NCBI GenBank assembly: GCA_030745755.1
Contig: JASLOA010000027.1
Location: 214,382-278,381 of the forward strand
Direction of reading: 5' to 3'
DNA length: 64,000 nucleotides
DNA from: Kiritimatiellia bacterium
GTDB taxonomy: Bacteria > Verrucomicrobiota > Kiritimatiellia > UBA8416 > JABMPJ01
The notes beneath the pieces were generated by a model. It made no database searches, had not been told where the DNA came from, and worked only from the letters and a program-made list of their open reading frames with translations. Of this stretch, positions 17,234-26,003 are shown piece after piece. Each line of letters opens with the position of its first letter. The first letter of the stretch is position 1. Position numbers and translations under genes: made by a program.

Positions 17234-18829
17234 TTACTCTCCCTCGCCGCACAGATTCTCAATAGCATAATCCAACCGCGCCAACGACCGCTCTCTTCCC
17301 AGAAGCACCATGGTCTCGTACAGCCCCGCGCCGACCATGGTCGCGGTCACCGCCACGCGGATCGGCTGGTTCAGCTTGCCTTCCTTAATATCGTGTGCGC
17401 GCTCAATCGCGTGAATGGCGGCTTCGAGCGGGGCTTCTTCGAAGTCGGTGGAATCCAGTGCGGCGCGCAGCTCTGACAGCATCTCCTGCACGCCCTCCTT
17501 CTGCAAGAACTTGCGCACGCCCTTGGGATCATACTCCAGTTCGTCCGAGAAGAAATAGGTCCACACAGCCACGTCCGGGTAGAGTTGTGTGCGCGACTGC
17601 ATCAGTTCACAGACACTGCGGAACAGCTCTTCATTCACACCGCGACCCCAATCATGCTCCGCCAGGGCCTCGCGTGCGCCTTCCATGAAGGTGTCGAGCG
17701 GCAGCTCGGCCAGGTACTGACCATTCATGTGCGCCAGCTTCTTCAGGTCCATCTGCGAGGGCGCGCTGCGCACACGCTGGAGCGTGAAGGCCGCCACCAG
17801 CTCCTCGCGCGATAGCTTCTCGCGATCGTCCCCGGGCGCCCAGCCCAGCAGCGTCAGGTAGTTGAACAGCGCATCCGGATCGAAACCGCGGGTCCTGAAG
17901 TCGCCCACGTAGGCATCCCCGTCGCGCTTGCTGTAGGGCTTGCCCTGCGCGTTGACGATCATGGGCAGGTGCGCATAGGCGGGAGGCTTCTGGTCCATCG
18001 CATCATAGAGCAGGATATGCCGGAACGTGTTCTCGACGTGGTCGTCGCCGCGGATGATATGCGTAATCTCCTGCACGATATCGTCACACACATTCGCCAG
18101 GTGAAATACCGGCGCGCCGGTGCTGCGTACGATCACCAGGTCCTTGATGCCGTCGAGCGGCTTGGTCATGCGGCCTTTAACGAGATCCTCGAAGACCACC
18201 TGCCGCCGCTGGAACTCCATGCGCACCACGTGCTCGACCGTGAACTCCGCTTTGCCGGCCAGTACCGTTTCGGGTGAGGCCAGCTCGTAGAGACATACAT
18301 CGTTGGCATCATAAAGGCGTAAGCCGCTGAAGCCTGCGAGGCAGCCGCTCTCTTCGATTGCCTTGCCCTTCTTGCTGACGAGCGCGTATTTCACCCCGGC
18401 ATGGCTGACGGTGACAGGCACCTCCGGGTGGACATCCAGTTTAGCCGGCCCCACCTTCTCATAGGCCTTGGAGTCCCACGGCATGCGGAAACAGACCGCT
18501 TCGCCCTTGTTGTCCGCGCCAGCCAGCGCATAGGCAGCGCCTGAAGCTTCCAGCTCCCCGGCTGCGGCCAGGTGGGCGGCCCGCCGCTGAGACTGGTACA
18601 TCACCTCGCCATCGACATCCAGCTTCAGCCACGCCATCGCCTCGCGCAGCGTCGCCTTCGCCTCATCCGTCGACCGCTCCAGGTCCGTATCCTCTACCCG
18701 CAGCAGAAACTCCCCGCCCGTATGCCGCGCATACAGCCAGTTGAAAATCGCCGCCCGGATGTTGCCGATATGGACATGTCCCGTAGGACTCGGTGCAAAT
18801 CTAACCCGTACCGCTTTAGTCTCAATCAT
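17234..18829 (-). CDS. gltX: Glutamyl-tRNA synthetase with an unusual insertion
   Basis: Class I enzyme with FAPSPTGHVHIGNIRAA (HIGH variant HIGN), RVEDTDLERS, ITHIIRGDDHVENT and YSKRDGD (KMSKR variant). The protein has 531 residues, longer than the usual 465-500. Between VCFRMP (about 117) and VVFEDLVKG (about 211) lie roughly 90 extra residues. The short Cys-rich segment usual after AY in that part of GltX is missing. The rest, including the C-terminal anticodon-binding domain, looks intact. In a genome with its own glnS this is expected to be a discriminating GluRS. Confidence 0.95.
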   Translation of the reverse strand: MIETKAVRVRFAPSPTGHVHIGNIRAAIFNWLYARHTGGEFLLRVEDTDLERSTDEAKATLREAMAWLKLDVDGEVMYQSQRRAAHLAAAGELEASGAAYALAGADNKGEAVCFRMPWDSKAYEKVGPAKLDVHPEVPVTVSHAGVKYALVSKKGKAIEESGCLAGFSGLRLYDANDVCLYELASPETVLAGKAEFTVEHVVRMEFQRRQVVFEDLVKGRMTKPLDGIKDLVIVRSTGAPVFHLANVCDDIVQEITHIIRGDDHVENTFRHILLYDAMDQKPPAYAHLPMIVNAQGKPYSKRDGDAYVGDFRTRGFDPDALFNYLTLLGWAPGDDREKLSREELVAAFTLQRVRSAPSQMDLKKLAHMNGQYLAELPLDTFMEGAREALAEHDWGRGVNEELFRSVCELMQSRTQLYPDVAVWTYFFSDELEYDPKGVRKFLQKEGVQEMLSELRAALDSTDFEEAPLEAAIHAIERAHDIKEGKLNQPIRVAVTATMVGAGLYETMVLLGRERSLARLDYAIENLCGEGE

Positions 18830-18910
18830 CTCAATACCCTCAAAAAACGTCGGAATCTACCATCCCACGCGGTAAAGGGACAGCACGAAGAGAGGGGGGA
18901 TCGCGGAATC

Positions 18911-19255
18911 CGCCCCAATCCTGGGGTTTCACCCCAGGCTATGATGTTGCACCCCGTTGGGGTGCGGAGCGCGAAGGGCTCGATTTGGTCCCAGCGATTC
19001 TCGCTGGGCTATGATGGTGGACCCCTTTGGGGTCCTGAAGAGGTCGGGGCGGCATCCCGTTCGGGTGCGGGGAAGGATTTCATTGCGGACAGCCAGAGTT
19101 CCGGCTACCGTTCGGAAGAATCAGGCACCCCAACGGGGTGCAACATCACAGCCCAGGCAGAATGCCTGGGATTCGGAAACGTGCCAGAAAAGCAAACCAG
19201 CACCCCAACGGGGTGCCCCATCATAGCCCAGGCAGAATGCCTGGGACTCGGGTGA
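18911..19255. repeat. REP/BIME hairpin cluster upstream of the transposase
   Basis: Four paired-hairpin units: two forward (about 18914-18960 and 18990-19037) and two inverted (about 19127-19170 and 19201-19252). Each pairs a CCCAGG..CCTGGG-type hairpin with a CACCCC..GGGGTG hairpin through CTATGATG or its complement. This cluster fills the 445-base gap between gltX and the transposase gene. Confidence 0.88.
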
Positions 19256-19274
19256 AACCCGAGGAAAGGCCCCC

Positions 19275-19745
19275 ATGCCCCAATCTCTCTCCCGCGCCGC
19301 CCTCCATCTCACCTTCAGCACCCAGGACCGTCGCAAGACCTTTGTCATGCAGGAGATGCGCGATGCCACTGCCGCCTACATCACCGGCGTTCTCAAGAAC
19401 CGCGGCTGCCCGGTTATGCGCATTGCCGTGGCCTCCGAACACATCCACATCCTCTTCCTCCTCTCCCGCACCGAAACCATCGCCGACACGGTGGCTGCCG
19501 CCAAGCGCGAGAGCAGCGGCTGGATCGTGAAGCAGGAGTGGGCGCGCATGAACCCCAGCTTCGCCCAGTTTCACTGGCAGAAAGGGTATGCCATCTTCTC
19601 AGTCAGTAGCTCAAAGATCGATGATGTGTCCACCTACATCGAGAACCAGATGGAGCACCACAAACGGGTCACCTTCCAAGACGAATACCGGGCCTTTCTC
19701 AAACGGCACGAAGTGGATTTCGATGAGAAGTATGTCTGGGAATAG
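19275..19745 (+). CDS. REP-associated tyrosine transposase (RAYT, Y1_Tnp/IS200-like)
   Basis: A 156-residue HUH single-strand transposase. The paired histidines are H56 and H58 in ASEHIHILFLL. The hallmark WQKGYAIFSVS follows, and the catalytic tyrosine Y121 lies in the helix YIENQMEHHK. Length fits the IS200-like group. It stands alone, with BIME-like hairpin repeats on both sides and at four other places in the window, which is the arrangement expected of a domesticated RAYT that acts on REP sequences. It appears intact. No left- or right-end IS structures other than the REP hairpins were seen. Confidence 0.92.
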   Translation: MPQSLSRAALHLTFSTQDRRKTFVMQEMRDATAAYITGVLKNRGCPVMRIAVASEHIHILFLLSRTETIADTVAAAKRESSGWIVKQEWARMNPSFAQFHWQKGYAIFSVSSSKIDDVSTYIENQMEHHKRVTFQDEYRAFLKRHEVDFDEKYVWE

Positions 19746-19777
19746 AGGGAAGCGGCGCGTCTCAGGGCTGCGCCCTG

Positions 19778-19905
19778 ACCCGGCGATTCTCGCCGGGCTA
19801 TGATGTTGAACCCCGTTGGGGTCCGGAGAAGATCGCCTTGCCATCCCATTCCCCGACCCCATCGGGGTGCCCCATCATAGCCCAGGCAGAATGCCTGGGG
19901 CTCCA
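19778..19905. repeat. REP/BIME hairpin pair downstream of the transposase
   Basis: Forward unit CCCGGCGATTCTCGCCGGG + CTATGATG + ACCCCGTTGGGGT (about 19779-19821), then inverted unit ACCCCATCGGGGT + CATCATAG + CCCAGGCAGAATGCCTGGG (about 19856-19901). Together with the upstream cluster these bracket the transposase. Confidence 0.88.
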
Positions 19906-19975
19906 CCGCTCGCCACGCTATTCCCTTCCTCTGTCCATTAACGTCTCGACAACGGCGTGCGTGCTGCGCAGGCTA

Positions 19976-21427
19976 ATGCGCATGGATGCTGGGATTACCA
20001 TAGGGGTGGTATTTGCGCTGTATGTGGTGGCCATGCTTGGGATAGGGCTGGCGGGGTTTCGGCGGACGAATACGTTGGAGGACTACTTGCTGGCGGGACG
20101 GGGGCTGGGGCCGTTTGTGGCAGCGTTGAGTGCTTGTGCGTCGGACATGAGCGGCTGGTTGCTGATGGGGTTGCCCGGCGCCATTTTTGCAGCAGGGCTG
20201 GGCCAGGTCTGGATTGGGGTGGGACTGCTCGTGGGCAGCTACCTCAACTGGTTGCTTGTGGCGGGTCCGCTGCGGAGAGAGAGTGCCCGACTCGGGGCCC
20301 TCACGATCTCGGGCTATTTCGAAAAGCGCTTCCCCTCCCGTACGCGCAGTCTGCGCCTTGTGACGGCGATTGTCATTCTCGCCTTCTTTCTTATCTATAC
20401 GGCTGCCGGCCTGGTCGCGGGTGGCAAGCTCTTCGAAGGTGTGTTCGGGCTGGATTACCGGCTGGCGGTACTGGTCGGGGCGGTGGCCATCATCGTCTAC
20501 ACGGCAATGGGAGGCTTTATTGCCGTCTGCTGGACCGATGCCGTGCAGGGCGTCCTCATGATCGGCGCACTGGTGGCGGTGCCGCTTCTCGCCATCTCCG
20601 CGGCCGGTGGCGGCATGGCATGGATAGACAGCGTGCGTGCGGCTTCGCCTGCCTCGCTGAGCTGGTTAGGCGGCGAGGATGCGCGCATCGGCCCCATGGG
20701 GTTGATCAGCACGCTGGGGTGGGGCCTGGGCTACTTTGGGATGCCCCATATCATCATCCGTTTCATGGCGATCAGGTCGGAAGCGGAAGTCAAGCGGGCC
20801 CGCCGCATCGCGCTCTCCTGGACGTCCCTTTCGCTGATGGCCGCGGTCCTGGTGGGGCTCTGCGGTCTGGCCCGGTTCGGGGCGGACGGGATTGAAGATG
20901 GCGAGAAGGTGTTCATCCACCTGATCCAGGCTCTGTTTCACCCGATCCCGGCAGGCATCTGCCTGGCCGCCATCCTGGCGGCCATCATGAGTACGGCCGA
21001 CTCACAGCTCCTGGTCTGTACATCGGTCATCACGGAGGATATCTACCGCACCTATCTTGACCGCGATGCCACTGAATCGGAGCTGGTGCGCGTCGGTCGT
21101 ATCTCGGTGGTGGTGATCGCCGCGTTGGCCTGCACGCTGGCGCTTGATCCGAACACGCGTGTCATGGGGCTGGTCTCCTATGCGTGGGCCGGTTTCGGGG
21201 CGGCGTTCGGGCCTGCCATTCTGCTGAGCCTCTACTGGTCCGCCATGACACCGCGCGGCGCGCTGGCCGGTATCGTGGGCGGGGGCGCGACGGTTGTGGC
21301 ATGGCGCAACCTATCGGGCGGCCTGTTCGACCTGTACGAAATCTTCCCCGGGTTTGTGATATCGACGGTTCTGATCCTGGTGGTATCGTGCGTCGGGAGA
21401 GAGAATAGGGTGCTGTCAAAAGAGTAA
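19976..21427 (+). CDS. putP: Sodium/solute symporter, PutP (proline)-like
   Basis: SSS-family secondary transporter with about 12-13 transmembrane helices. The segment LLAGRGLGPFVAALSA followed by SDMSGWLLMGLPGA is nearly diagnostic for the PutP branch, which imports proline with sodium. C-terminal ILAAIMSTADSQLL is the conserved sodium-site helix. The frame is open back to 19838, but that part is a translated REP repeat. ATG 19976 (or 19982) is the likely start. Substrate assignment is from family resemblance. Confidence 0.9.
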   Translation: MRMDAGITIGVVFALYVVAMLGIGLAGFRRTNTLEDYLLAGRGLGPFVAALSACASDMSGWLLMGLPGAIFAAGLGQVWIGVGLLVGSYLNWLLVAGPLRRESARLGALTISGYFEKRFPSRTRSLRLVTAIVILAFFLIYTAAGLVAGGKLFEGVFGLDYRLAVLVGAVAIIVYTAMGGFIAVCWTDAVQGVLMIGALVAVPLLAISAAGGGMAWIDSVRAASPASLSWLGGEDARIGPMGLISTLGWGLGYFGMPHIIIRFMAIRSEAEVKRARRIALSWTSLSLMAAVLVGLCGLARFGADGIEDGEKVFIHLIQALFHPIPAGICLAAILAAIMSTADSQLLVCTSVITEDIYRTYLDRDATESELVRVGRISVVVIAALACTLALDPNTRVMGLVSYAWAGFGAAFGPAILLSLYWSAMTPRGALAGIVGGGATVVAWRNLSGGLFDLYEIFPGFVISTVLILVVSCVGRENRVLSKE

Positions 21428-21446
21428 TGAAAACGGATGAAGCGGG

Positions 21447-21524
21447 GAGCGGTGGACGATAGCGGGCGACGAGAGCGGATTACGCGTAGTGAGAATCTCA
21501 ATCGTCCACCGCTCTCGTCGCCCG
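21447..21524. repeat. Overlapping inverted repeats (mutually exclusive stems)
   Basis: GAGCGGTGGACGAT (21447-21460) is the exact complement of 21501-21514. CGGGCGACGAGAGCGG (21463-21478) is the exact complement of 21509-21524. The two right arms share six bases, so both stems cannot form fully together. The structure is in the 312-base gap between putP and trmL; nothing else is recognised there. Confidence 0.7.
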
Positions 21525-21739
21525 TTCTCGTAGGCCGAAATGGACTGGAAAACTGGCGAGAAGGCTTCGAAGAAGCTGGGGCCTTGCAAAGAGAGAAGAT
21601 AGCCAAGAAAATGTCCTGCTAGCTTTGACATTACCGAGAATAGGGCAGAGGGAAGAGGAATAGAGATCGGCTATGCCCTTGCTTGTCCTGCGGATGCCTG
21701 TCGCTTGCCATGCCATACAACGCAGCGTATTCTGTTGTC

Positions 21740-22240
21740 ATGTCTGATCGTCCCGCTGATCTCAACATTGTTCTCGTCGCACCCGAGATTCCGCATAACA
21801 CGGGAGCGGTCGGGCGGCTGTGTGTATGTCTTGGTGCGCGGCTGCACCTGATCCGACCACTGGGGTTTGCCCTGACGGAGAACCGGGTGCGCCGTGCGGG
21901 GATGGATTACTGGCAGCATGTTGATCTGACCGTGCACGATAGCTGGGAGGCCTACCTGGAGACCGAGCAGCCGACCCAGCTCCTCTTCTCCAGTACGCGC
22001 GGGATGAAGACCTGTTTCGATTGCAGTGTCCGCGCGGGGTGTGCCCTGGTGTTTGGCAACGAGTCGAGTGGCTTGCCCCCGGAACTCTACACGCGTTATG
22101 CCGAGCATCTCTACCGTGTGCCCATGCCCGGGCCTCACGCGCGCAGCCTCAACCTTTCGCTCTCCGTCTCGGCTTTTGCGTACGAAGCCTATCGCCAGTT
22201 GACCGGCTCTATGCCCGGAAAGTACCCGCATGTTGCGTAG
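21740..22240 (+). CDS. trmL: tRNA (cytidine(34)-2'-O)-methyltransferase
   Basis: SPOUT-family enzyme modifying the wobble base of tRNA-Leu isoacceptors. Motifs: VAPEIPHNTGAVGRLC (motif 1), ALVFGNESSGLP (motif 2) and YRVPMPG..ARSLNLSLSVS (motif 3, knot). Length of 166 residues from ATG 21740 is normal; the frame extends to 21683 but those residues are not family-like. Confidence 0.94.
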   Translation: MSDRPADLNIVLVAPEIPHNTGAVGRLCVCLGARLHLIRPLGFALTENRVRRAGMDYWQHVDLTVHDSWEAYLETEQPTQLLFSSTRGMKTCFDCSVRAGCALVFGNESSGLPPELYTRYAEHLYRVPMPGPHARSLNLSLSVSAFAYEAYRQLTGSMPGKYPHVA

Positions 22241-22312
22241 CGTCTGCCTATCGGCTACAGTGGTCGCCATGCAGCAGGGCGTATCGATCTACCGAGAAAA
22301 GGGGTAAGCAAC

Positions 22313-22456
22313 ATGTCGGAAATACTGCAGGGCATAGCCGTACTGGTCATTGTGTTCTTCATGGTCATTATTCTGGGACTCCAGGTACAGATTTCTTCGG
22401 CATCGAGAAAGCTGGACGAAATCCTGACGAAGCTCGACAGTGCCAGACCGAAATGA
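22313..22456 (+). CDS. Small single-pass membrane protein (47 aa)
   Basis: ATG at 22313 follows AAAAGGGG with suitable spacing. The product is one long hydrophobic helix (about 6-25) then a charged amphipathic helix (SSASRKLDEILTKLDSARPK), with no cysteines. It sits between trmL and the cobalamin adenosyltransferase on the same strand. No family was recognised; the coding call rests on the ribosome site and sensible membrane-helix composition. Confidence 0.6.
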   Translation: MSEILQGIAVLVIVFFMVIILGLQVQISSASRKLDEILTKLDSARPK

Positions 22457-22523
22457 CGGCGGGCAATCGTGTGGGCGTTTGCCCTTGAGTCGCGGTGTGT
22501 GCAGCCGGTAGGGTTCGAGCACT

Positions 22524-23084
22524 ATGGCAAAGGGACGCATCTATACCAAGGGCGGCGACGGCGGCGACACCAGCCTGCTGGGCGGCGAACGTGTGCGCAA
22601 GGATAGCCTGCGTACGGAGACCTATGGCACGGTTGATGAACTGAACTCCTGGCTCGGGGTCGTGGCGACGGAGCTTGTCGACGGGGATCTGGCCGGGGAA
22701 ATGCAGGCAATTCAGGCGCGACTGTTTGAGGCAGGTTCCCGGTTGGCGTGTCCGGCACATCAGACAGAGGCATATAAACTCACGTGGCCGGGTGAGGCGG
22801 AAGTGGGTGAGCTGGAGGCCGCGATCGACCGCATGCTCGATGTGCTGCCGGAACGGAAGGGCTTTACGCTGCCGGGCGGCAGCCGGGCGGCGGCGTTCAC
22901 CCACGTGGCCCGTACGACCTGTCGGCGGGCAGAGCGGCGGCTTGTTGCGCTGCAGGCAGAGGTCGACGATCCGGATCTGAGGGACATTCAGATCTATCTC
23001 AACCGCCTTTCAGACTACCTCTACGCACTCGCCCGAATGTGCAATCACCTGGATGGGGTGGCAGACATTCCGTGGAAGCGCTAG
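22524..23084 (+). CDS. Cob(I)alamin adenosyltransferase, PduO type
   Basis: Transfers the adenosyl group of ATP to cob(I)alamin. The 186-residue five-helix protein has RIYTKGGDGGDTSLLGG (ATP-binding N-terminus), TYGTVDELNSWLG and the C-terminal RTTCRRAERR and NRLSDYLYALAR motifs. The product supplies adenosylcobalamin, which NrdJ (10816-13731) needs; this metabolic link is an inference. Confidence 0.96.
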   Translation: MAKGRIYTKGGDGGDTSLLGGERVRKDSLRTETYGTVDELNSWLGVVATELVDGDLAGEMQAIQARLFEAGSRLACPAHQTEAYKLTWPGEAEVGELEAAIDRMLDVLPERKGFTLPGGSRAAAFTHVARTTCRRAERRLVALQAEVDDPDLRDIQIYLNRLSDYLYALARMCNHLDGVADIPWKR

Positions 23085-23117
23085 AGGCCAAGGCTGGCCT
23101 CGTCGGATTTTCCGACG
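23084..23117 (+). terminator. Double hairpin between convergent genes
   Basis: GAGGCCA-AGGC-TGGCCTC (23084-23101) followed by CGTCGGA-TTT-TCCGACG (23101-23117), immediately after the adenosyltransferase stop and before the convergent acpH end. No strong U-run, so it may be a bidirectional or factor-assisted terminator. Confidence 0.5.
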
Positions 23118-23135
23118 GCCCGAAAGGTTGAGTCT

Positions 23136-23729
23136 TCAGGGTCTGCCACAGCCCTGCTCTGCAGGTTGGTCCGACAGTGTGACCACTTCCTTTAAGGCCG
23201 GAAACAGTTCACTCAGATCCTCCTTGAAGGCTTCGTGATAGGCTTCCAGGAGTGGCATGGCCACTGTCAGGTCAACATCTCGGCGGCTGCGTTGCGAAAG
23301 GCGGTGAAGTGAGCGGCGAATGCCCTCGGTGTGGGCATACGAGCTCAGCCAGGCGACGCTCTCCCAACGGGTGGAGAGATCTCCGGGCAGATGCAGGCGC
23401 TGGGACTGAAACCGACGGTCAATACCTGCGACAAAGCTGTCCAGCGAACCGGTGTCTCCGAAATCGTCAAAGTGCCTGGCGAGGAGGTGATCGTATAGAA
23501 TGTCGATGGCTGCGCGCGCGTAGTGTCCCATTGTGGGTACAAGGCGTTGCGCGCTGCGTCGGAAGGCCGGATGCTCATTGGCCACGCGATCGATGCGGCG
23601 ATGCAGAACCACTCCCTGGCGCAGGCGGGGAGGGAGACCATCCAGGGAGCGCACAAAGTCGCCCACGAGATTGCCGACCATGACCAGGTCATCGTCGGGT
23701 GAGAGCATGGCATGTGCCAGGTAGTTCAT
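23136..23729 (-). CDS. acpH: Acyl carrier protein phosphodiesterase (DUF479)
   Basis: 197 residues matching AcpH, which removes the 4'-phosphopantetheine from ACP. The start MNYLAHAMLS, VGNLVGDFVRS, then GVVLHRRIDRVANEHPAFR and DILYDHLLARHFDDFG are all family blocks with the expected metal-binding His/Asp residues. Length is normal. Confidence 0.92.
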   Translation of the reverse strand: MNYLAHAMLSPDDDLVMVGNLVGDFVRSLDGLPPRLRQGVVLHRRIDRVANEHPAFRRSAQRLVPTMGHYARAAIDILYDHLLARHFDDFGDTGSLDSFVAGIDRRFQSQRLHLPGDLSTRWESVAWLSSYAHTEGIRRSLHRLSQRSRRDVDLTVAMPLLEAYHEAFKEDLSELFPALKEVVTLSDQPAEQGCGRP

Positions 23730-23786
23730 CGCTGCGCACAGAGTACCCGAATCGCAGTCCGCTGGCGATGGAAAGTGAGGGGGGAG

Positions 23787-23981
23787 TCAGTCGAGGAGGC
23801 GACTGCCCATGCGACGGGAAATGGTCCGACAGGTATAGGAGTGGATGAGCCGCTTGCGCATCCATCTTCGAACGGGGCGCGCGCCAAAGAAGCAGGAACA
23901 CAGGAATCTCAATACACGTACCAGAGCCATCACGGCTGCAAGAACACCTATTGCAAAAAGCAATCCAAACACAACTGGCAT
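23787..23981 (-). CDS. Small membrane protein (64 aa)
   Basis: ATG at 23981 follows AAGGGGTGGG. One transmembrane helix (about 2-24) is followed by a strongly basic tail with many Arg residues and three Cys. It precedes acpH on the same strand. No family recognised; the coding call is moderate, from the start site and topology. Confidence 0.45.
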   Translation of the reverse strand: MPVVFGLLFAIGVLAAVMALVRVLRFLCSCFFGARPVRRWMRKRLIHSYTCRTISRRMGSRLLD

Positions 23982-24054
23982 AAGACCCACCCCTTCGCGC
24001 GCACAGAGTCGGGGCCGCAGGCCCATTCGGTCAATACGGGATAAGGCTGGACTT

Positions 24055-24077
24055 CACTACGGGAAATTCCCGTAGTG
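24055..24077. repeat. 23-bp perfect palindrome (family 5)
   Basis: CACTACGGGAA-A-TTCCCGTAGTG. Related copies at 51865-51900 (imperfect, with a tandem duplication) and 54736-54755 (CTAGGGAATATCCCCTAGTG). Intergenic in all three places. Confidence 0.75.
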
Positions 24078-24159
24078 TCGTCCTGAGCAGGGGAACTCCG
24101 CTGCTTCCTCATCCCGTCCACAATAACTGCTGTTTTGCCCGGGCAGGCTGTGGTATGGA

Positions 24160-24882
24160 ATGCAGTTCGTCATGATTCCTGAAACAGACAATGCGGTTGA
24201 AAAGATCTTCTCGCCGAAGGTGTCGCGCACGTATGAGCTGGTGAACCACGTGCTGACGTTTGGGTTTGATGTGCTGTGGCGGCGCAAGCTGACGCGCCTG
24301 GCGGCTTCGGGTGGCGGGACCGAGTGGGCCGACCTCTGCACCGGTACAGGTGAGACGGCGATGTATCTGCGCCGGCTGGCCCCGGAGGGTGTAACCCTAC
24401 ACGCGGTAGATTTCTCCCGCGCCATGATGGCGGAAGCCATGAAGAAGCCGGAAGGGAAGGGGATCGACTTCATCGTGGCGGATGTGAAGGCGTTGCCGTT
24501 CGAGGACAACAGTCTAGACCTGATCACCATGTCGTTCGCCACGCGCAACATCAACCTTGACCGCGAGGTGCTGACGCAGACATTTGCCGAGTATCATCGG
24601 GTGCTCAAGCCCAGCGGCCGTTTCGTCAACCTGGAGACAAGTCAGCCAACGTGTGGCCTGTTGCGCGCGCTCTTCCACGGATTCGTGAAGGGCCTGGTCA
24701 AACCTGTTGGTGCGGCGCTCTCCGGCGCCCGGCCGGCCTATGCCTACCTGGCCCACACGATTCCCCGCTTCTATCCGCCGGAGGAGCTCGCCGCCATCCT
24801 TGGCGACGCCGGGTTCGAGACGGTGACGTTCAAGCGCCTGCTCTTTGGTATGGCCGCACTCCACGAATCGACCAAGGGCTGA
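24160..24882 (+). CDS. ubiE: UbiE/MenG-family quinone methyltransferase
   Basis: SAM-dependent methyltransferase of the UbiE/COQ5 family that methylates demethylmenaquinone or the ubiquinone precursor. N-terminal KIFSPKVSRTYELVNHVLT, SAM motif WADLCTGTGETAM, the Asp-bearing VDFSRAMM, and the later SFATRNI and VLKPSGRFVNLETSQP blocks are all present. Length of 240 is normal. Which quinone is made cannot be judged from this window. ATG 24172 is an alternative start. Confidence 0.88.
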   Translation: MQFVMIPETDNAVEKIFSPKVSRTYELVNHVLTFGFDVLWRRKLTRLAASGGGTEWADLCTGTGETAMYLRRLAPEGVTLHAVDFSRAMMAEAMKKPEGKGIDFIVADVKALPFEDNSLDLITMSFATRNINLDREVLTQTFAEYHRVLKPSGRFVNLETSQPTCGLLRALFHGFVKGLVKPVGAALSGARPAYAYLAHTIPRFYPPEELAAILGDAGFETVTFKRLLFGMAALHESTKG

Positions 24883-24900
24883 GAGGGCGGGAACGTACGC

Positions 24901-25881
24901 ATGAAGAAGAAGGTGGCACAACGGTTTATCGTGGTGGCAGTGGTCATCGCACTGGTGCTGCTGGCGATTCTCAATGTGCTGGCCTATAAACACGCGCGTG
25001 CGATGCTGCAGTTCGGCGGGCCCGAAGGGCGCATGCGCAAGCCCGAGGATCTCTCCTTCGCGGAGAAGGCGGACGCGCTTTTCAATGGCATCAGTATTCC
25101 CCGACCGGAAAGCGCGCGCGATCCGCAGGAGCTGGCAGCGGACTGCAAAGAGCTGTCGATCGAGAGTTCCGGCGGGGCCATCCTCGCGGCCTGGTACGTG
25201 AACCGCGGACCCGCCACGCCGCTCGTGATTCTGTTTCATGGCTACTGTGCGGAGAAGACCTCGCTCCTCGGCGAGGCCCGGGCTTTCATGGATGATGGCG
25301 CCTCGGTGTTGCTGGTCGACTTTCGTGGGTCGGGCGGATCGTCTGAAGCCTACACCACCGTTGGTGTTGACGAGGCGGACGACGTGGTGGCCTGTCTGGC
25401 CTATGCCCGCGAGGGGCTCAACCACGAGAATATCATTCTGTTCGGGCAGAGCATGGGTGCGGCAGCGATTCTGCGGGCAGCCTACATGCAGGACATCACG
25501 CCGGAGGGCGTGATTCTTGAAGCGGTGTTCGACACGATGTTCAACACGGTCTGCAACCGCTTTGAGGTCATGCACGCGCCCTCGTTTCCCAGCGCCCAGC
25601 TCCTCATGTTCTGGGCCGGTCAGCAACGCGGACTGAACGGGTTCGCGCATAACCCGGTCGACTACGCCGAGGCCCTGACCTGTCCCGCCCTCTTCATGCA
25701 CGGCACGGATGATCCGCGCGCCAAGCTCGAGGAAGGCCAGCGTGTCTACGCCGCCGCGCCCGATCCCAAGACCTTCCAGCTGTTCGAGGGCGTCGGGCAC
25801 GAGTCCTACCTGTCTATCCGTCCGGAGCAGTGGAAAGCCGCCGTGGCAGAGCTGGTCGCAGATGCATGTAGAGCAAAGTAG
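24901..25881 (+). CDS. Membrane-anchored alpha/beta hydrolase
   Basis: 326 residues. One N-terminal transmembrane helix (about 8-28), then a serine hydrolase domain: oxyanion-region LFHGYCAEK, VDFRGSGGSS, nucleophile elbow GQSMGAAA, acid in MHGTDDPRAK and catalytic His in EGVGHESYL. Similar to BAAT/DLH-like hydrolases of the inner-membrane type (for example YfhR-like). Substrate unknown. Confidence 0.85.
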   Translation: MKKKVAQRFIVVAVVIALVLLAILNVLAYKHARAMLQFGGPEGRMRKPEDLSFAEKADALFNGISIPRPESARDPQELAADCKELSIESSGGAILAAWYVNRGPATPLVILFHGYCAEKTSLLGEARAFMDDGASVLLVDFRGSGGSSEAYTTVGVDEADDVVACLAYAREGLNHENIILFGQSMGAAAILRAAYMQDITPEGVILEAVFDTMFNTVCNRFEVMHAPSFPSAQLLMFWAGQQRGLNGFAHNPVDYAEALTCPALFMHGTDDPRAKLEEGQRVYAAAPDPKTFQLFEGVGHESYLSIRPEQWKAAVAELVADACRAK

Positions 25882-26003
25882 GGCTTCGGCTGTCTGACGG
25901 GTTCGGCCTGTATGTACGGGTGCATTACTCTACACCACAAATCATCGTCTTTCCTGCCTATGGTCTGGTATCTGCAGGGAAGGCCGCTGTATCATGACGG
26001 GCT

